Notes: generated from the sequence alone by a model not told the origin. 64,000 bases of DNA from Dreissena polymorpha (GCF_020536995.1 NC_068361.1:106918882-106982881), one strand, 5' to 3'; shown: positions 11,652 through 22,576, numbered from the stretch's first letter. Translations and numbers: made by a program.

Positions 11652-11751
11652 TGCATAAAACGCGAAACCATCTCGGCGTGCATAGAACGTGATATCATTG
11701 TAACGTGCATAAAATGCGAACACATTGTTTCGTGCATCAAATGGGTTATCC
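11652..11751 (+). repeat. 27-bp tandem repeat, 3.7 copies
   Basis: Units start at 11652, 11679, 11706 and 11733: TGCATAAAACGCGAAACCAT.., TGCATAGAACGTGATATCAT.., TGCATAAAATGCGAACACAT.., and a partial. The 27-base period keeps a frame open on both strands, which explains two small ORFs here. Confidence 0.75.
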
Positions 11752-12003
11752 AGCAAAGTTTTAGGCGAATACTACAAAAGGAATCTGTTTCAAGATCCGG
11801 ATCGCTACCAACATTTTTTTTTCCACTACTCATCTTTTCCAAAAAGGTAAGCTATTAGTTAAACTTGAATTTAATATACATGCATATAAAGACGATATAG
11901 TCTTACGACAAAGCATACACGTTACATAGACATGTCTTGTACTGTTATTGTGTGTGACTGCTGTGCGTCAGACGTTTGGGACATAGCAATATGTGAAAGT
12001 AAT

Positions 12004-12265
12004 TTAAGGTAGTACGACTGTAATAATTTCCCGCGTTTTTTTGTAGATCGGTTGACATCGGCTAATGTCGGTAAATACCGTAACTGAAGTGAGATGTCCC
12101 AATCGGGAATCCTCGGACAATTCTGCCATAACGGCGATCGTGTGGTGTAGCTAACTGTCCGAAGCGTCCAGATTGGAGATGTCCGTTCAATCGGTACCTC
12201 TCGCAGATTATCGATAATCCGATGTTTTACGGAAAGGGCCGAGAATGTGCGATTGATGTCCGTTT
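12004..12265. mobile_element. Partial relative of the TTAA element at 31776
   Basis: TTAAGGTAGTACGACTGTAA followed by TTTCCCGCG mirrors the left end of the element at 31776 (TTAAGGTAGCGCACCTCTAA, TTTCCCGCG). No matching right end was found. The last part (ATCCGATGTT..ACGGAAAGGGCC..GAATGTGCGATTGA, 12216-12252) recurs at about 45269-45313. Confidence 0.45.
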
Positions 12266-13424
12266 TGTTCGGTTTATTATTTACAAAATATAAATCTTAA
12301 ATAAAAACTTGCTTTATATTATAGAGTGTATTGCTGATATGCATAGTACAATATATTACGACGTCAAAATAGATTTTCTTTAAAAATTGTGTAAAGAATG
12401 AACCGTGAGTAATATATTTTCGCGACAACATAAAAAACAACAATCGTGAATCGTAACTAAAAAGACGGTTAACGAGTAAAAAAGAAGTAGCAAAAAAGAA
12501 AAAAATCTGTTCGTAGAGTGTAGTAACATTGACTGCTAGTTGGTAAACACTGCAGCGTATGGTAGAACCCACACAGTCAAAGACAATGGGAAAATAGACC
12601 TGGAAAATAGTCCAGTCAGGGAAAGGTTTGACCTAGACAAAATTGCAAAAGAATTTCTTTTTGCGTCATGCGACAGAGGATGACATAGAGTATATCCAAA
12701 AAAAAGTCCCACTGTTTTGCTTTTGCCGTTTTAATTATAATCAACTTTGAAAATGACCAAAATGAAGAAATTGGACGTGTCCCTGATTTGCTTCCATACA
12801 TACAAGAAGATAGTCACGTCAAAACAGGATGACGTCACAAATAATACATGACTGCGTGTGTTTATCTTGGTAGATACGACGAGATTAATACTGGCATTCG
12901 GCTTTGAGATAAACATATCTTCAGGTATTTAACAGTATTTTATATTAAGATAGAACACGTTGATCATTGATGCAAAGAATTTATGTATAACATAATTATT
13001 ATAACGGTTTCTCGAATATTTAATCTCGAACCACTCTGCCTTCGATTTTTAAGGCAAATTAAGATTTCTGCGAGGCGATTCTGTTTTCGTCAGTACAACA
13101 ATGTTTTTACGGCTCTTTTCAAAAACCCGTTGGGAAAACAAACAGTTTTTCAAGCGGCGAGTAAGGGCTTGACCAAAACATAAAAATATGCCAAATATTG
13201 CGAGAGTACTTTGTAAAATAAGGGACGGAAGCCAATAACGGCCATAAGAAAATTTGTTTCCACTATTTTAGGGAAAACAAAAGGTCGCATTTAAATGTTG
13301 TGTGTGTGTGTGATTTCTTTATAATCTTTTGTTTCGTGTTTTACAGGAATCCAGTCCTATAAAATTCCATGAGATGTAAGGACAGTTAGAAAGTGGATGA
13401 TGAACAGATCGAAGGAATGGTGGA
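12266..13424. other. Gene-free stretch
   Basis: AT-rich sequence without a recognisable gene or repeat. Short frames on both strands have no domain character. A (GT)7-type run occurs near 13299. Confidence 0.4.
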
Positions 13425-13907
13425 CAGACTGATAACTCGGATGGAACTTGCTACGTTATAGATGGAGGCCTCCCGCCCGACCGAGGGTCACTCATTCATC
13501 GACTTCCTTGGATGCAATGGTCTTCATTTGGAGACATATGTCTGATGTACTACGACTATCTGTACCGAAATTATAAAGGCGATATCACTGTTGTATTTGA
13601 TGGATATAAGTAAGGACCCACCATCAAGGATATTACCCATCTACGCCGGACAAAGGGGAAACTCGGAAAAGCTGTGAAGTTTGAATTGGAAACTCTGCTG
13701 AGAGTGAAGAAAGAAGATGTTTTGAATAATCCAGAAAACAAACAAAACTTTTTCACGCTTGGTGAATGTCTGGTGCAAATGATGATGCTGATATTTTAAT
13801 TGTAGATACTGCCATTGAAAATGTTATTGTAGTTGGTGAGGATACAGATTTATTGGTATTACATCTTGATAAATTTATAACACAGTTACTTAACATAACT
13901 TTCAAAT
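13425..13907 (+). pseudogene. Decayed PIN-like (FEN-like) nuclease-domain protein
   Basis: One frame reads TDNSDGTCYVIDGG, HRLPWMQWSSFGDICLMYYD and ITVVFDGYK, a stop, then HLRRTKGKLGKAVKFELETL and LNNPENKQNFFTLGECL. A shifted frame continues DADILIVDTAIENVIVVGED then TDLLVLHLDKF. The DGG.., VFDGY.., DAD and GEDTDLLVL acidic motifs and spacing resemble a PIN-like family I recall as common in mollusc and cnidarian genomes, often near transposons. At least one internal stop (TAA after DGYK) and one frame change (about 13745-13770) show it is dead. The start is lost. The family assignment is from memory. Confidence 0.5.
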
Positions 13908-13933
13908 CAGATGTGCGTAGACTGTCTGCTAAA

Positions 13934-14271
13934 CAGGGCTTTTCACCCTTATATAACAGGGGCCGAAATTCGGCCCTTTCCCACTTGAAAATAAGGTCAT
14001 TTTTTTCAAAAATTGATAGCGGAATTTCCCAAATTGTCAAAAAAAAATAAAATTCTTAGACTTATTGGGCATCTCCCAAATTGAAAGCGATGAGCTCTAA
14101 TGTGATTAAGAATGCACCACAATGTGTCTTTTAATACGTCTGCGCAATGAAAAAGACCCTGTTTCAAATACTTTTAAAAACGCGGCCTTCCCAAAATGAG
14201 CCGTTATCGCGCATGAAATTCCCAATTTGAAAAGCTAGGGCCTCCTCCCAATTTCCTGATAAAAAGCCCTG
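13934..14271. mobile_element. Small non-autonomous element, CAGGGCTTTT ends
   Basis: 338 bp, starting CAGGGCTTTT and ending AAAAAGCCCTG. Repeated TCCCAAATTG / CCCAATTTG motifs lie inside. CAGGG termini are typical of hAT-type elements, but a clear 8-bp target duplication is not visible. It separates the PIN-like relic from the hAT transposase relic. Confidence 0.5.
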
Positions 14272-14289
14272 TAAAAAAGAGAAGATATA

Positions 14290-15073
14290 TAGAATATTTG
14301 CAAACCATGTGCGCAATGCGGAAATTCGTTGTGAGAAAGTCTTCCATTGCTACGGTGTCAAAAAACACGTCGATAATCTGACATCGATGTTCACCGATCA
14401 TCGAGAAAATGCGGATTCGATTTCCGCGGAGAATATATTCGGTCCGGCAATAATTAAAATCAGCCGAAGATATTGGTGTTACAATGGCAATACCACGGCA
14501 AGTACACCGAGTAAATGTTGGTGGAACCAGTGAAGATTACTACCGACGCAAAATTTATATTCCGTACATGGACTCACTGATCCAGTCTCTAGGAAGCCGA
14601 TTTTCAGAATCTAATATGCCCGAGTGCATGTTATATCAACTCCATCCGAACCACATCAAAAATTTCGATCGATCAGACTATAAAGATACAGTTCGAACCA
14701 TCGACGAATTTTATCAAATCGATAATTTTGAACAAGACGCAATGTCATGGTTCGACATGAACTAGAAGGAATCCATCGAACAGAATGAGTCAGATTTTGC
14801 AAAAAAACGGTTTTGTTTCCAGCCGTGCGTGAGGCTATGGTCATATTACTAATCCTGCCCGCCACCACTTGTACGGCGGAACGATCATTTAGCACGCTAA
14901 AACGAGTCAAGACATGGCTAACATCCACCATGTCCGACCACAGGCTCTCATGATTATGCATAATGAACGTTCACAGGGATCGGATCAACACTGACAAGAA
15001 TATGTTAATTCAAAAAATCATCGAGAAAATCGCCAGAGACCCACGTCGCCTTCACTTCCTATTCAGGGACTGA
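14290..15073 (+). pseudogene. Decayed hAT-family transposase (ZMYM1/THAP12-like type)
   Basis: Three fragments follow the order of a hAT transposase. At 14309-14450, HVDNLTSMFTDHRENADSIS. In another frame from about 14463, AEDIGVTMAIPRQVHRVNVG then TSEDYYRRKIYIPYMDSLIQ and QLHPNHIKNF, stopping at 14763. At 14826-15073 the C-terminal dimerisation domain, ATTCTAERSFSTLKRVKTWL, TSTMSDHRLS, a stop, then NVHRDRI and HFLFRD. The AERSFSTLKR motif is diagnostic of hAT proteins. At least one frameshift and two stops make it inactive. The likely 3' end of the element is near 15379 (GCGGACGCCCATG), just after a poly-G run. The 5' end was not found. Confidence 0.8.
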
Positions 15074-15319
15074 ATAAATGTTAATTGATTGACTTCTCCC
15101 CTCGATTTCGCACGAATCAATCAGGTTTAAAACAATGTTTTGAGAGTAAATAAATTGTGAAATAACCGCACCCATGATTTGTTTTCATGTAAATGGGAGT
15201 TGATGTTCATGTGAAACTAACCAGGGGTCATTCTGACCCAATTGTTCATTTCAGGAATCATAATTGTACACGTTTAAATTTTTCATATTTAACTATCTTT
15301 TTTGCTCATCGATTTTCCA

Positions 15320-15380
15320 GAGGGGGGGGGGGGGGGGGGGTCAGCTGACCCCATTTGCCCTCATGTGCGGACGCCCATGG
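15320..15380. other. Poly-G run and probable hAT 3' terminus
   Basis: A run of about 18 G is followed by TCAGCTGACCCC and TGTGCGGACGCCCATGG. Read on the other strand, CCATGGGCGTCCGCACATGA resembles a hAT terminal sequence. It fits as the 3' end of the element whose transposase ends at 15073. Inference. Confidence 0.4.
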
Positions 15381-17149
15381 TCTGAGCTATTGATTTGATT
15401 GATATGAGTCAATGTTTCTTGTGTTTGCCATGTATGCAATGTATAAGTGTGTAATAAAGTAAAAAGTACATATACATTTAAAGAATTAATTTCAGACACA
15501 TATTATATCCTACATATAAATGGCGTACAGGATACATATATTGGCCCATATCTATAATGTTGATCAGTATACTTTCCATGGAAATTTTGATTATAAATGG
15601 CCATTATGTAACATTGTGTTAAAAGAAACCACCTATTATGAGAATAATTATTACTTTTACCCTTCTTTATATTCATTTCACTTATTATATTAATACCATC
15701 CAATGTTATGAAATGCATTGTTCGGTGGTGTAGTGATTGTTTTAATTTAGCATGTAATTTTGAGTGGGTGGGGTAAGTTTACCCCCTTGGAAATGTATAT
15801 AATTAGATATTTGAAAGCTTTCTTGGCGTGTTTTCTTTTCATCAATAAGCTTTAGAAACTCATAATATCAAATAAAATAAATAAACACTAATTTAACCCG
15901 TTTGCATAGCCTTATGTTACATGTTTAACAATTTTGAATACATTTGCAGTTCCAAAGTTACTTCCTAAATAGGGTGGTAATGTTCGAACTAATTTTTCTG
16001 AAGTTTGGCGCATTCCCCATGCTGGGACTTTTAGTATGTTATAGAAGAGGTACCTAAGAAGCAAAAAAGTATGAAAGACAAACTTTTGCAATTTTGTCTA
16101 GGTTGACCCATTTTTTCGGCTACGCTGACTGGACTGAAAGAGGAATACGATGCTTTGTTGTCAACACAAAACTTGAAACAGGTAGGGTCACAGATATATG
16201 ATCAGAAAGTTTATATAAAATACACATACGATTATCATTTGTATAGATATTTAGTTCAAAGATGTAAATTACGGGCATTATTATCATTACATTATGGTTT
16301 ATGTCTTTACTGTAAACATCAGATATAGTAACCAGAAAGAAGTAAATGTGTATTGTTTTTTTTAGATCTTGTACTTACTTGTATCTTTGCTATAGTTATA
16401 TTTGTTTCTGCAGTAAGCAATCGTGGACAGCCTGTGTGGACCATCCCGTGTAAACAATATGCTGTCCACATTAAACCTCAAAACAATATCGGACACCAAC
16501 TTTAAAAAATAATGGAACAGCCAGCTGGTGAGGTGATGGAGCAAGTTGCGACTGAATCAGCTAGGATTGCAGGTAGGGATGTTAAATGAAATGACGTAAG
16601 AATCTATTGTTTGGATTATCAGCGGTAACAATAAATATTTTGCATCATTACATGAAAAACATCAAACTATGTAAGATGTGTTGTAAAATAAATTATCTAT
16701 GTTGACCGCCAGTCCCACAAGTGTAAGCTAAGCAACGTTTGGCAGGCCTTTTTATACAAATCCTGCGTGTCAGAATGTCTGACCCATTCCCAATTCAAAA
16801 TACAAGTATTTTTGCCCAATTAGCTGAACATTTTCCCAATCCTAGAATTATAGCCAAAATAAAATGTCAAAAATATCAATAATCTTCTTAAAACATCATG
16901 GTTTTGTTCTTCTATAAACAAATTTCTTGGCTGGTTGATCAGCAGTTCACACTTTTTATGGCTGGTAGATCAGCAGTATGATTATTAACTTGGTCAGCAG
17001 TTCACACATTTTATAGCTGGTAGATCAGCAGTATGACTATTAACCTAATAAAATTCAAATATATTATGTTTAGTTGCGTTCTTAATGTGATATCGCATGT
17101 CAATATTTTACTAGATTCATTGCAATGTCAACTATGTTTCCAGTTGCAG
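15381..17149. other. Mostly gene-free stretch
   Basis: No intact gene. The stretch 16924-17040 carries an imperfect repeat, GGCTGGTTGATCAGCAGTTC and AGCTGGTAGATCAGCAGTAT. Short pieces such as 16130-16180 could be exons of the nuclease relic downstream, but no domain can be shown. Confidence 0.4.
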
Positions 17150-17159
17150 GTAGGGAACT

Positions 17160-17643
17160 CCAGCAGGTTACTCATATGCATCGGTGGAAGTCCAGTCTGG
17201 TAGTCAATTCGCAACATACGTCACGCCAACTTTTCCAATAAGTCAAGAAGCTTTACAACTTACAGGCAACTCAATGACTGATGGGACAATGACCTTCATT
17301 GGATAAGTTGTGCAGCCAGTGTCGGGACAATGACATTCATTGGATAAGTTGTGCAGCCAGTGTAATTGATATTTTGTATAACTGTGCTCTTATCAATTCT
17401 CTATCAATATTCAGAAAATTATATCCAAAGCAGTCCTTGAAGCAAGTTGATATAGTTTTACATTCGCTTAGTGAAACATACAATGCACACAGTGCTATGG
17501 CAGATGTGGCAGCACTTAGAAAGTTGCTCCAATTTGTGAATTTGTCTTCAAAAGAACTTATGACCCACAGCTTTTCCCCATTGGATGTGTCAAAAAATTG
17601 CTTTCAACAGAACTGTCCAACATTGAGCCCACTTATTTCATAA
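17160..17643 (+). pseudogene. Relic of a DEDDh (DnaQ-like) 3'-5' exonuclease
   Basis: Two fragments fit a DnaQ-like exonuclease. VQSGSQFATYVTPTFPISQE then ALQLTGNSM (about 17190-17280) resembles the segment after the first catalytic motif. ETYNAHSAMADVAALRKLLQ (about 17465-17535) fits the ExoIII H-x(4)-D motif (AHSAMAD). They are separated by a 41-bp tandem duplication (17283 and 17324, both GGGACAATGAC..TTCATTGG) and a change of frame. No first DxE motif was found. Similar exonuclease domains occur at the PML C-terminus and in many invertebrate orphan proteins (family knowledge). A short-exon host gene is possible, but decay is likelier. Confidence 0.5.
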
Positions 17644-18086
17644 AGTGTAACGAAAAGGCCTACGGCTGAAAATATTGCTGGGTCAGGGCTAAAACTTGTG
17701 TATTTGACAATGCTTAATGTTTGCTTGCAATATTTTTATTTAAAAAAATGATTAAGGCTTGCCTAAAGTCACTTATTCTAAAAAAGTATTACATGAAGTT
17801 GTTCTAAAAATATGTAAGTACTTATACGAATGATTTGAAAGAAAATTTCAATTACATGTTTTATTTCAGTACCTTCAGTAGTTTTTCAGTTATGACATGA
17901 GTCAGATTGTGTGCATTTCTTTATTTATTTTTAAGTTACAGTAATTTCAACTAAGGTAAGAAATATGGTACTGCATAATCTCCATAATGCCCTTTATACG
18001 TGCACACAATTTCATTAAAGCACCCTTAGTTCTTTTTGAGTTATCGAATGATCCATTTTGTGTGATTTTTTTGTTACTATTTTTAG

Positions 18087-18165
18087 TAGGGATGGCAACG
18101 AATACCGATTTTGGTATTCGAATATTCGGTCATCCTTTAAACGAATATTCGGATATTCGGCCAAC
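18087..18165. mobile_element. hAT-type terminal sequence (AACGAATA..TATTCGAATATTCG)
   Basis: TAGGGATGGCAACGAATACC then TTTTGGTATTCGAATATTCG. The same terminus, inverted, is at 55811-55882 (AATATTCGAATATGATTTCC, AGTATTCGTTCCCGTCCCTA). A second copy sits in tandem unit 2 near 21142. Only one end is seen at each place. Confidence 0.55.
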
Positions 18166-18595
18166 ATCTGTTGATCGGATCTCAACGCGGGAACGGTGAC
18201 GATGACGATGACAGGTCACATGGCTACGCTCAGCCAATCAATGGAGTTACACAAATTCATGGAGCGGACAGGCAGTCAGATGACTCTCCCCGAATAGGGA
18301 CTCGGTCAAGGTCTTAATACGAACATTGTTTACAAACATTCAAGCGTTAAGATTATTTCATGGAACATATGTGGATTAAACAAATATTGTGAAAATGCCG
18401 AGGTCATTAATTTTTAAGTTCATTTGATATAATACATATTTGTGAAACCTGGGCTAAATATGTTGGGGATTTTAATGGTTTTATGAAATCTTATATTCAT
18501 TATGACTTTGTGAGAGAGATGAAAGATACTGCTATCAGAAATAGTGGGGGAATTAGTGTCTATATAAGCAGTAAATAACATAAGCAAGTACCTAT

Positions 18596-18662
18596 CAGGT
18601 CGGACCTTAAAGACCTCGTGAAGAGGCCGGTAGGACCTGTAAATAAACTCTGATACAAAAAA
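18596..18662 (+). mobile_element. 67-bp 5'-truncated retroposon tail with target duplication
   Basis: AAGCAAGTACCTAT stands on both sides (18582-18595 and 18663-18676), a 14-bp target-site duplication. The insert is GAGGCCGGTAGGACCTGTAA then ATAAACTCTGATACAAAAAA, preceded by CAGGTCGGACCTTAAAG. It ends in an A run, as a retroposed LINE or SINE 3' tail would. The duplicated unit carries the same insert near 21645-21715. Confidence 0.75.
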
Positions 18663-18713
18663 AAGCAAGTACCTATTAGACGAATTTATGAACAATTTGA
18701 AAACTGTGTTGTT

Positions 18714-19481
18714 TTGTACTGTGAATACTCTACCTTTTATGATTGTGAGGATATTATAATGTACTTTACGTATGTATATCCTGAAGTATCTTGCTATTAT
18801 AATGATCAAGATGAGAAGAATGGCATATCTCAAATGTTTGATAATTTAGAAACTATAAATAACGATTATCCACCTGCATTGTTGTACATTGCAGGTGATT
18901 TGAATTCCAGATGTAAAGATTTTTTGGATTATATTCCATTCGATGATCTTTTTTATATTTTTGGTAATATAGATTATGATGGTAGCACATTTGACATCCC
19001 GCGCAATAATAAAGAAATTGTACGTGGTACTAATTCTGGTAAATCTCTTGTAAATTTATGTTGTATATTTGACATACACCATCTCAATGGCCGTTTTCCT
19101 GGTGATAGATGTGGTGAGTTTACATGTTTCTCAAATGATGGCGCAAGTGTCGTAGACTATATGATTGCTTCATCATTACTTTTTCAATACATTAAAGACT
19201 TCAAAGTTTTAGACAGGGATCATTTTCCGGTTTCATGTGTGTTTGAATTTTCATACAGGTCAAATAATCTTATAAATGATATAAATGAGTATCCACTTAA
19301 CACATTGAAGAAATTTCGATGGCGTAATACGTCATGTGACGAGTTTGTACTGACGTTAAAGGGCTTATTGCAGAGTCAGCATAACACTTTGCTTGATACC
19401 ATAAATTCGAATGTTAATTCTGCGGTAGATCTGATTACAGCTGTATATCAGGATGCCGGTAAATGTATGCTGGTTAATTAA
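18714..19481 (+). pseudogene. LINE copy 1 endonuclease domain
   Basis: The frame holds the middle and end of an APE-like endonuclease: YIAGDLNSRCKDFLDYIP (the G-D-x-N motif), SNDGASVVDYMIASSLLFQ (the S-x-x-D-Y block) and KVLDRDHFPVSCVFEF (the D-H-x-P/S catalytic His). The N-terminal part, from VKIISWNICG, is separated by an in-frame stop near 18416 and the 67-bp insert. The frame ends at 19481. Copy 2 has 14 extra bases at this point and reads through. No functional protein is expected. Confidence 0.85.
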
Positions 19482-19752
19482 TTTTCGGTATTTTTCATCC
19501 CAACCACCTTGGTGGGATGACAAGTGCGACTATTTAAAGTCGGTAAAATACAGCGCTCTTCGTAAATTTCGTAGCTCCAATTTAGAGTCAGATCTCAGAT
19601 TGTTTAAAGATAATCGGAATAATTTTAAGAATCATTGTAGGTCAAAGGTACATGAATATCAAAGGTTAAACCGCCAAGAACTAGTTAATTGTAGTAATAA
19701 TCCTACAATGTTTTGGAAAATTTTAAAGAAAAACAAGGCTATTGTCAAGTAA
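19453..19752 (+). pseudogene. LINE copy 1 linker between endonuclease and RT
   Basis: RYFSSQPPWWDDKCDYLKS then HEYQRLNRQELVNCSNNPTM and FWKILKKNK. This is the region ahead of the RT domain in APE-type LINEs (PPWWDD..C...K...LR.F). It stops at a TAA at the edge of the GTCCCC-ended MITE. Confidence 0.8.
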
Positions 19753-19755
19753 TAT

Positions 19756-20035
19756 AGTCCCCTACCGGCTCCACCATTGTCAGAAATTCCACCATTTTCA
19801 GATTATTATTTTTTTGGTTGCCATAGCAACCACAATCTTTGACGTAGGAACAAAATGAAATGACGTGCATAATGTCCATATTTCCATCTATCCATGTTGC
19901 AAGTTTCATGAAACAATATTAAGAACTTTTAAAGTTATCGCAGGATCCAGAAAAGTGTGACGGACTGACAGACAGACAGACAGACTAACAGACGGAGTGC
20001 AAACCATAAGTCCCCTCCGGTGAAACCGGTAGGGG
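19756..20035. mobile_element. MITE-like repeat, GTCCCCTACCGG ends, in LINE copy 1
   Basis: Starts GTCCCCTACCGG and ends CCGGTAGGGGAC. A poly-CAGA stretch (GACAGACAGACAGACAGACT) lies near the 3' end, a design shared with other modular repeats here. An almost identical copy sits at the same LINE position in unit 2 (25769-26048), so it inserted before the tandem duplication. Confidence 0.8.
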
Positions 20036-20037
20036 AC

Positions 20038-20664
20038 AATAAATCGGCCAAATCAATTGATTCTAGTATCTCAAAAATAGAATGGTTACAATATTTCAGT
20101 GGCCTTTTATTCGATGAGAACTCTATTGTTGTTAATAATACTGTTGGAAATGACCATGCTTATTCCGATGATACGGCAAATTCACTTAATGATCCTTTCA
20201 CATTGCAAGAAATTGAATGGTCAATATCCAAATTAATAAATGGTAAAAGTTGTGGTCTGGATGGAATTCCGTCGGAACTTTACAAGTGTACATTAACGGA
20301 TATTTCTCCAATAATGTTGTTGCTGTTTAACAAAATACTAGACACTGGTAGCTTTCCCGAGTCGTGGGGTAAAAATATCATTACAGCAATTCATAAGTCA
20401 GGTCCAAGTAATAACCCTGGTAACTATCGTGGTATGTCTATTACGAATACTCTATATAAAATATTCTCTGGAGTGATTTATAAGAGATTGTATGACTGGG
20501 CAGAGGAAAATAATAAGATTGATGAATCTCAAGCAGGTTTCCATAGAGGATATTCGGCAATTGATAATGTCTTTTGTTTGCAAGCGATGGTCCAAAAATA
20601 TCTCGCAAAACGGGGTGGTCGATTCCATTGTTTGTACGTGGACTTCCGTAAAGCCTTTGATTAA
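20038..20664 (+). pseudogene. LINE copy 1 reverse transcriptase, N-terminal part
   Basis: RT blocks in order: SISKLINGKSCGLDGIPSEL (motif 1), FPESWGKNIITAIHKSG and NPGNYRGMSITNTLYKIFSG (motif 2), then ESQAGFHRGYS, and RFHCLYVDFRKAFD, which is motif A with its catalytic Asp. A TAA follows immediately after FRKAFD in both copies, so that stop is older than the duplication. Downstream GTRQGD (motif B) is near 20816 in the same frame. Confidence 0.9.
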
Positions 20665-21761
20665 GTTAACCATGGCAAACTATTTTTATCATTAGAAAAG
20701 AAAGGAGTATTTGGAAAGTTCCTAAGAGTTCTTAAATATATGTATTCATGCTTGACTTCTTGTGTAAAAGTCTCAAATAATGATGTTACAGATTCGTTTC
20801 CCTGCAATATTGGAACCAGGCAAGGTGATAAATCGAGTTCTCGACTATTTTTGCCCTATTTATAGATGAGCTATCTTCACTTTTAAGGCTTAAATGTGAA
20901 TCTGGTATTTTCATAACTAATGAGTACCTTCAGTAGTTTTTCAGTTATGACATGAGTCAGATTGTGTGCATTTCTTTATTTATTTTTAAGTTACAGTAAT
21001 TTCAACTAAGGTAAGAAATATGGTACTGCATAATCTCCATAATGCCCTTTATACGTGCACACAATTTCATTAAAGCACCCTTAGTTCTTTTTGAGTTATC
21101 GAATGATCCATTTTGTGTGATTTTTTTGTAACTATTTTTAGTAGGGATGGCAACGAATACCGATTTTGGTATTCGAATATTCGGTCATCCTTTAAACGAA
21201 TATTCGGCCAACATCTGTTGATCGGATCTCAACGCGGGAACGGTGACGATGACGATGACAGGTCACATGGCTACGCTCAGCCAATCAATGGAGTTACACA
21301 AATTCATGGAGCGGACAGGCAGTCAGATGACTCGCCCCGAATAGGGACTAGGTCAAGGTCTTAATACGAACATTGTTTACAAACATTCAAGCGTTAAGAT
21401 TATTTCATGGAACATATGTGGATTAAACAAATATTGTGAAAATGCCGAGGTCATTACTTTTTAAGTTCATTTGATATAATACATATTTGTGAAACCTGGG
21501 CTAAATATGTTGGGGATTTTAATGGTTTTATGAAATCTTATATTCATTATGACTTTGTGAGAAAAATGAAAGATACTGCTATCAGAAATAGTGGGGGAAT
21601 TAGTGTCTATATAAGCAGTAAATAACATAAGCAAGTACCTATCAGGTCGGACCTTAAAGACCTCGTGAAGAGGCCGGTAGGACCTGTAAATAAACTCTGA
21701 TACAAAAAAAAAGCAAGTACCTATTAGACGAATTTATGAACAATTTGAAAACTGTGTTGTT

Positions 21762-22177
21762 TTGTACTGTGAATACTCTACCTTTTATGATTGTGAGGAT
21801 ATTATAATGTACTTTACGTATGTATATCCTGAAGTATCTTGCTATTATAATGATCAAGATGAGAAGAATGGCATATCTCAAATGTTTGATAATTTAGAAA
21901 CTATAACTAACGATTATCCACCTGCATTGTTGTACATTGCAGGTGATTTGAATTCCAGATGTAAAGATTTTTTGGATTATATTCCATTCGATGATCTTTT
22001 TTATATTTTTGGTAATATAGATTATGATGGTAGCACATTTGACATCCCGCGCAATAATAAAGATATTGTACGTGGTACTAATTCCGGTAAATCTCTTGTA
22101 AATTTATGTTGTATATTTGACATACACCATCTCAATGGCCGTTTTCCTGGTGATAGATGTGGTGAGTTTACATGTTT
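21762..22177 (+). pseudogene. LINE copy 2 endonuclease, 5' part, cut by Crypton
   Basis: The same reading as copy 1 (YIAGDLNSRCKDFLDYIP, NIDYDGSTFDIPRNNKD) up to DRCGEFTC, where the Crypton begins at 22178. The last few codons of the open frame beyond 22177 belong to the Crypton's left end. Confidence 0.85.
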
Positions 22178-22201
22178 ATCCCAATTTTACACCGAAATCG
22201 G

Positions 22202-22259
22202 TTGATTAAAGCCCCGTTGATTAAATTTCATCTATAATCAACGGCAAGGCTATAATCAA
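22202..22259. repeat. Left-end hairpin of the Crypton
   Basis: TTGATTAAAGCCCCGTTGAT and ATAATCAACGGCAAGGC then TATAATCAA form an imperfect stem around a short AT loop. TCTATAATCAAC (22231-22242) recurs in direct orientation at the right end (25095-25106) and inverted at 24995-25006. Confidence 0.65.
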
Positions 22260-22269
22260 TGGCACGAAA

Positions 22270-22277
22270 TGACGTCA
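22270..22277. promoter_or_regulatory. CRE-like palindrome upstream of the Crypton gene
   Basis: TGACGTCA is the perfect consensus for CREB/ATF factors and lies about 300 bases before the start codon, inside the element. Activity is inferred only. Confidence 0.35.
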
Positions 22278-22576
22278 TCAACTGCCGAACCGGGACTACT
22301 TTTTCCCACGCACCTCGTCGCCTGTATTTGCCAAGTGCATCAATAATAAAAACAATCTCAAATGTTTGTCAATCTTAATGACTTTAAAACAAATAAAAGT
22401 AGCAAAAAACCGTGTTTTTTGTCATTTATTTTTATTAAAACCTCTAGTATTATGTAAATTTAACACTATGTTGCAAATAGGTTCTGTTGTTGTTGCTCCC
22501 CTTTGAAGAAGTCAGTTCGAGTTGCTCCCCTTTGACTATAGAACACAATCGTCTGCGAAATCGTAAACCCCTCAAA

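Larger units (their letters stand above)
17868..20922 (+). repeat. Tandem duplication unit 1 (3,055 bp) with LINE
   Basis: AGTACCTTCAGTAGTTTTTC at 17868 recurs at 20923. From there the two units match base for base apart from scattered substitutions, an 8-bp difference near 18145, one A in a homopolymer, a 14-bp difference near 19455, and the 2,951-bp Crypton in unit 2. The offsets add up: 3055, then 3048 before the Crypton, then 5999, then 6013. Confidence 0.9.
18310..20922 (+). mobile_element. LINE (non-LTR retrotransposon), copy 1, 3'-truncated by the duplication
   Basis: The element runs from an apurinic-type endonuclease start (VKIISWNICGLNKYC at about 18346) through the rest of the endonuclease, a linker and the reverse transcriptase as far as the GTRQGD region, and is cut at 20922 by the duplication junction. 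Its coding frame is broken by shared stops, a 67-bp retroposed insert (18596-18662) and a GTCCCC-ended MITE (19756-20035). The endonuclease plus the RT motifs place it among APE-type LINEs, probably the Jockey/CR1/L2 group; finer assignment is uncertain. Confidence 0.85.

Noticed and set aside
13571-14040. Minus-strand frames opposite the PIN-like relic
   Set aside because: The protein similarity is on the plus strand; these are shadows.
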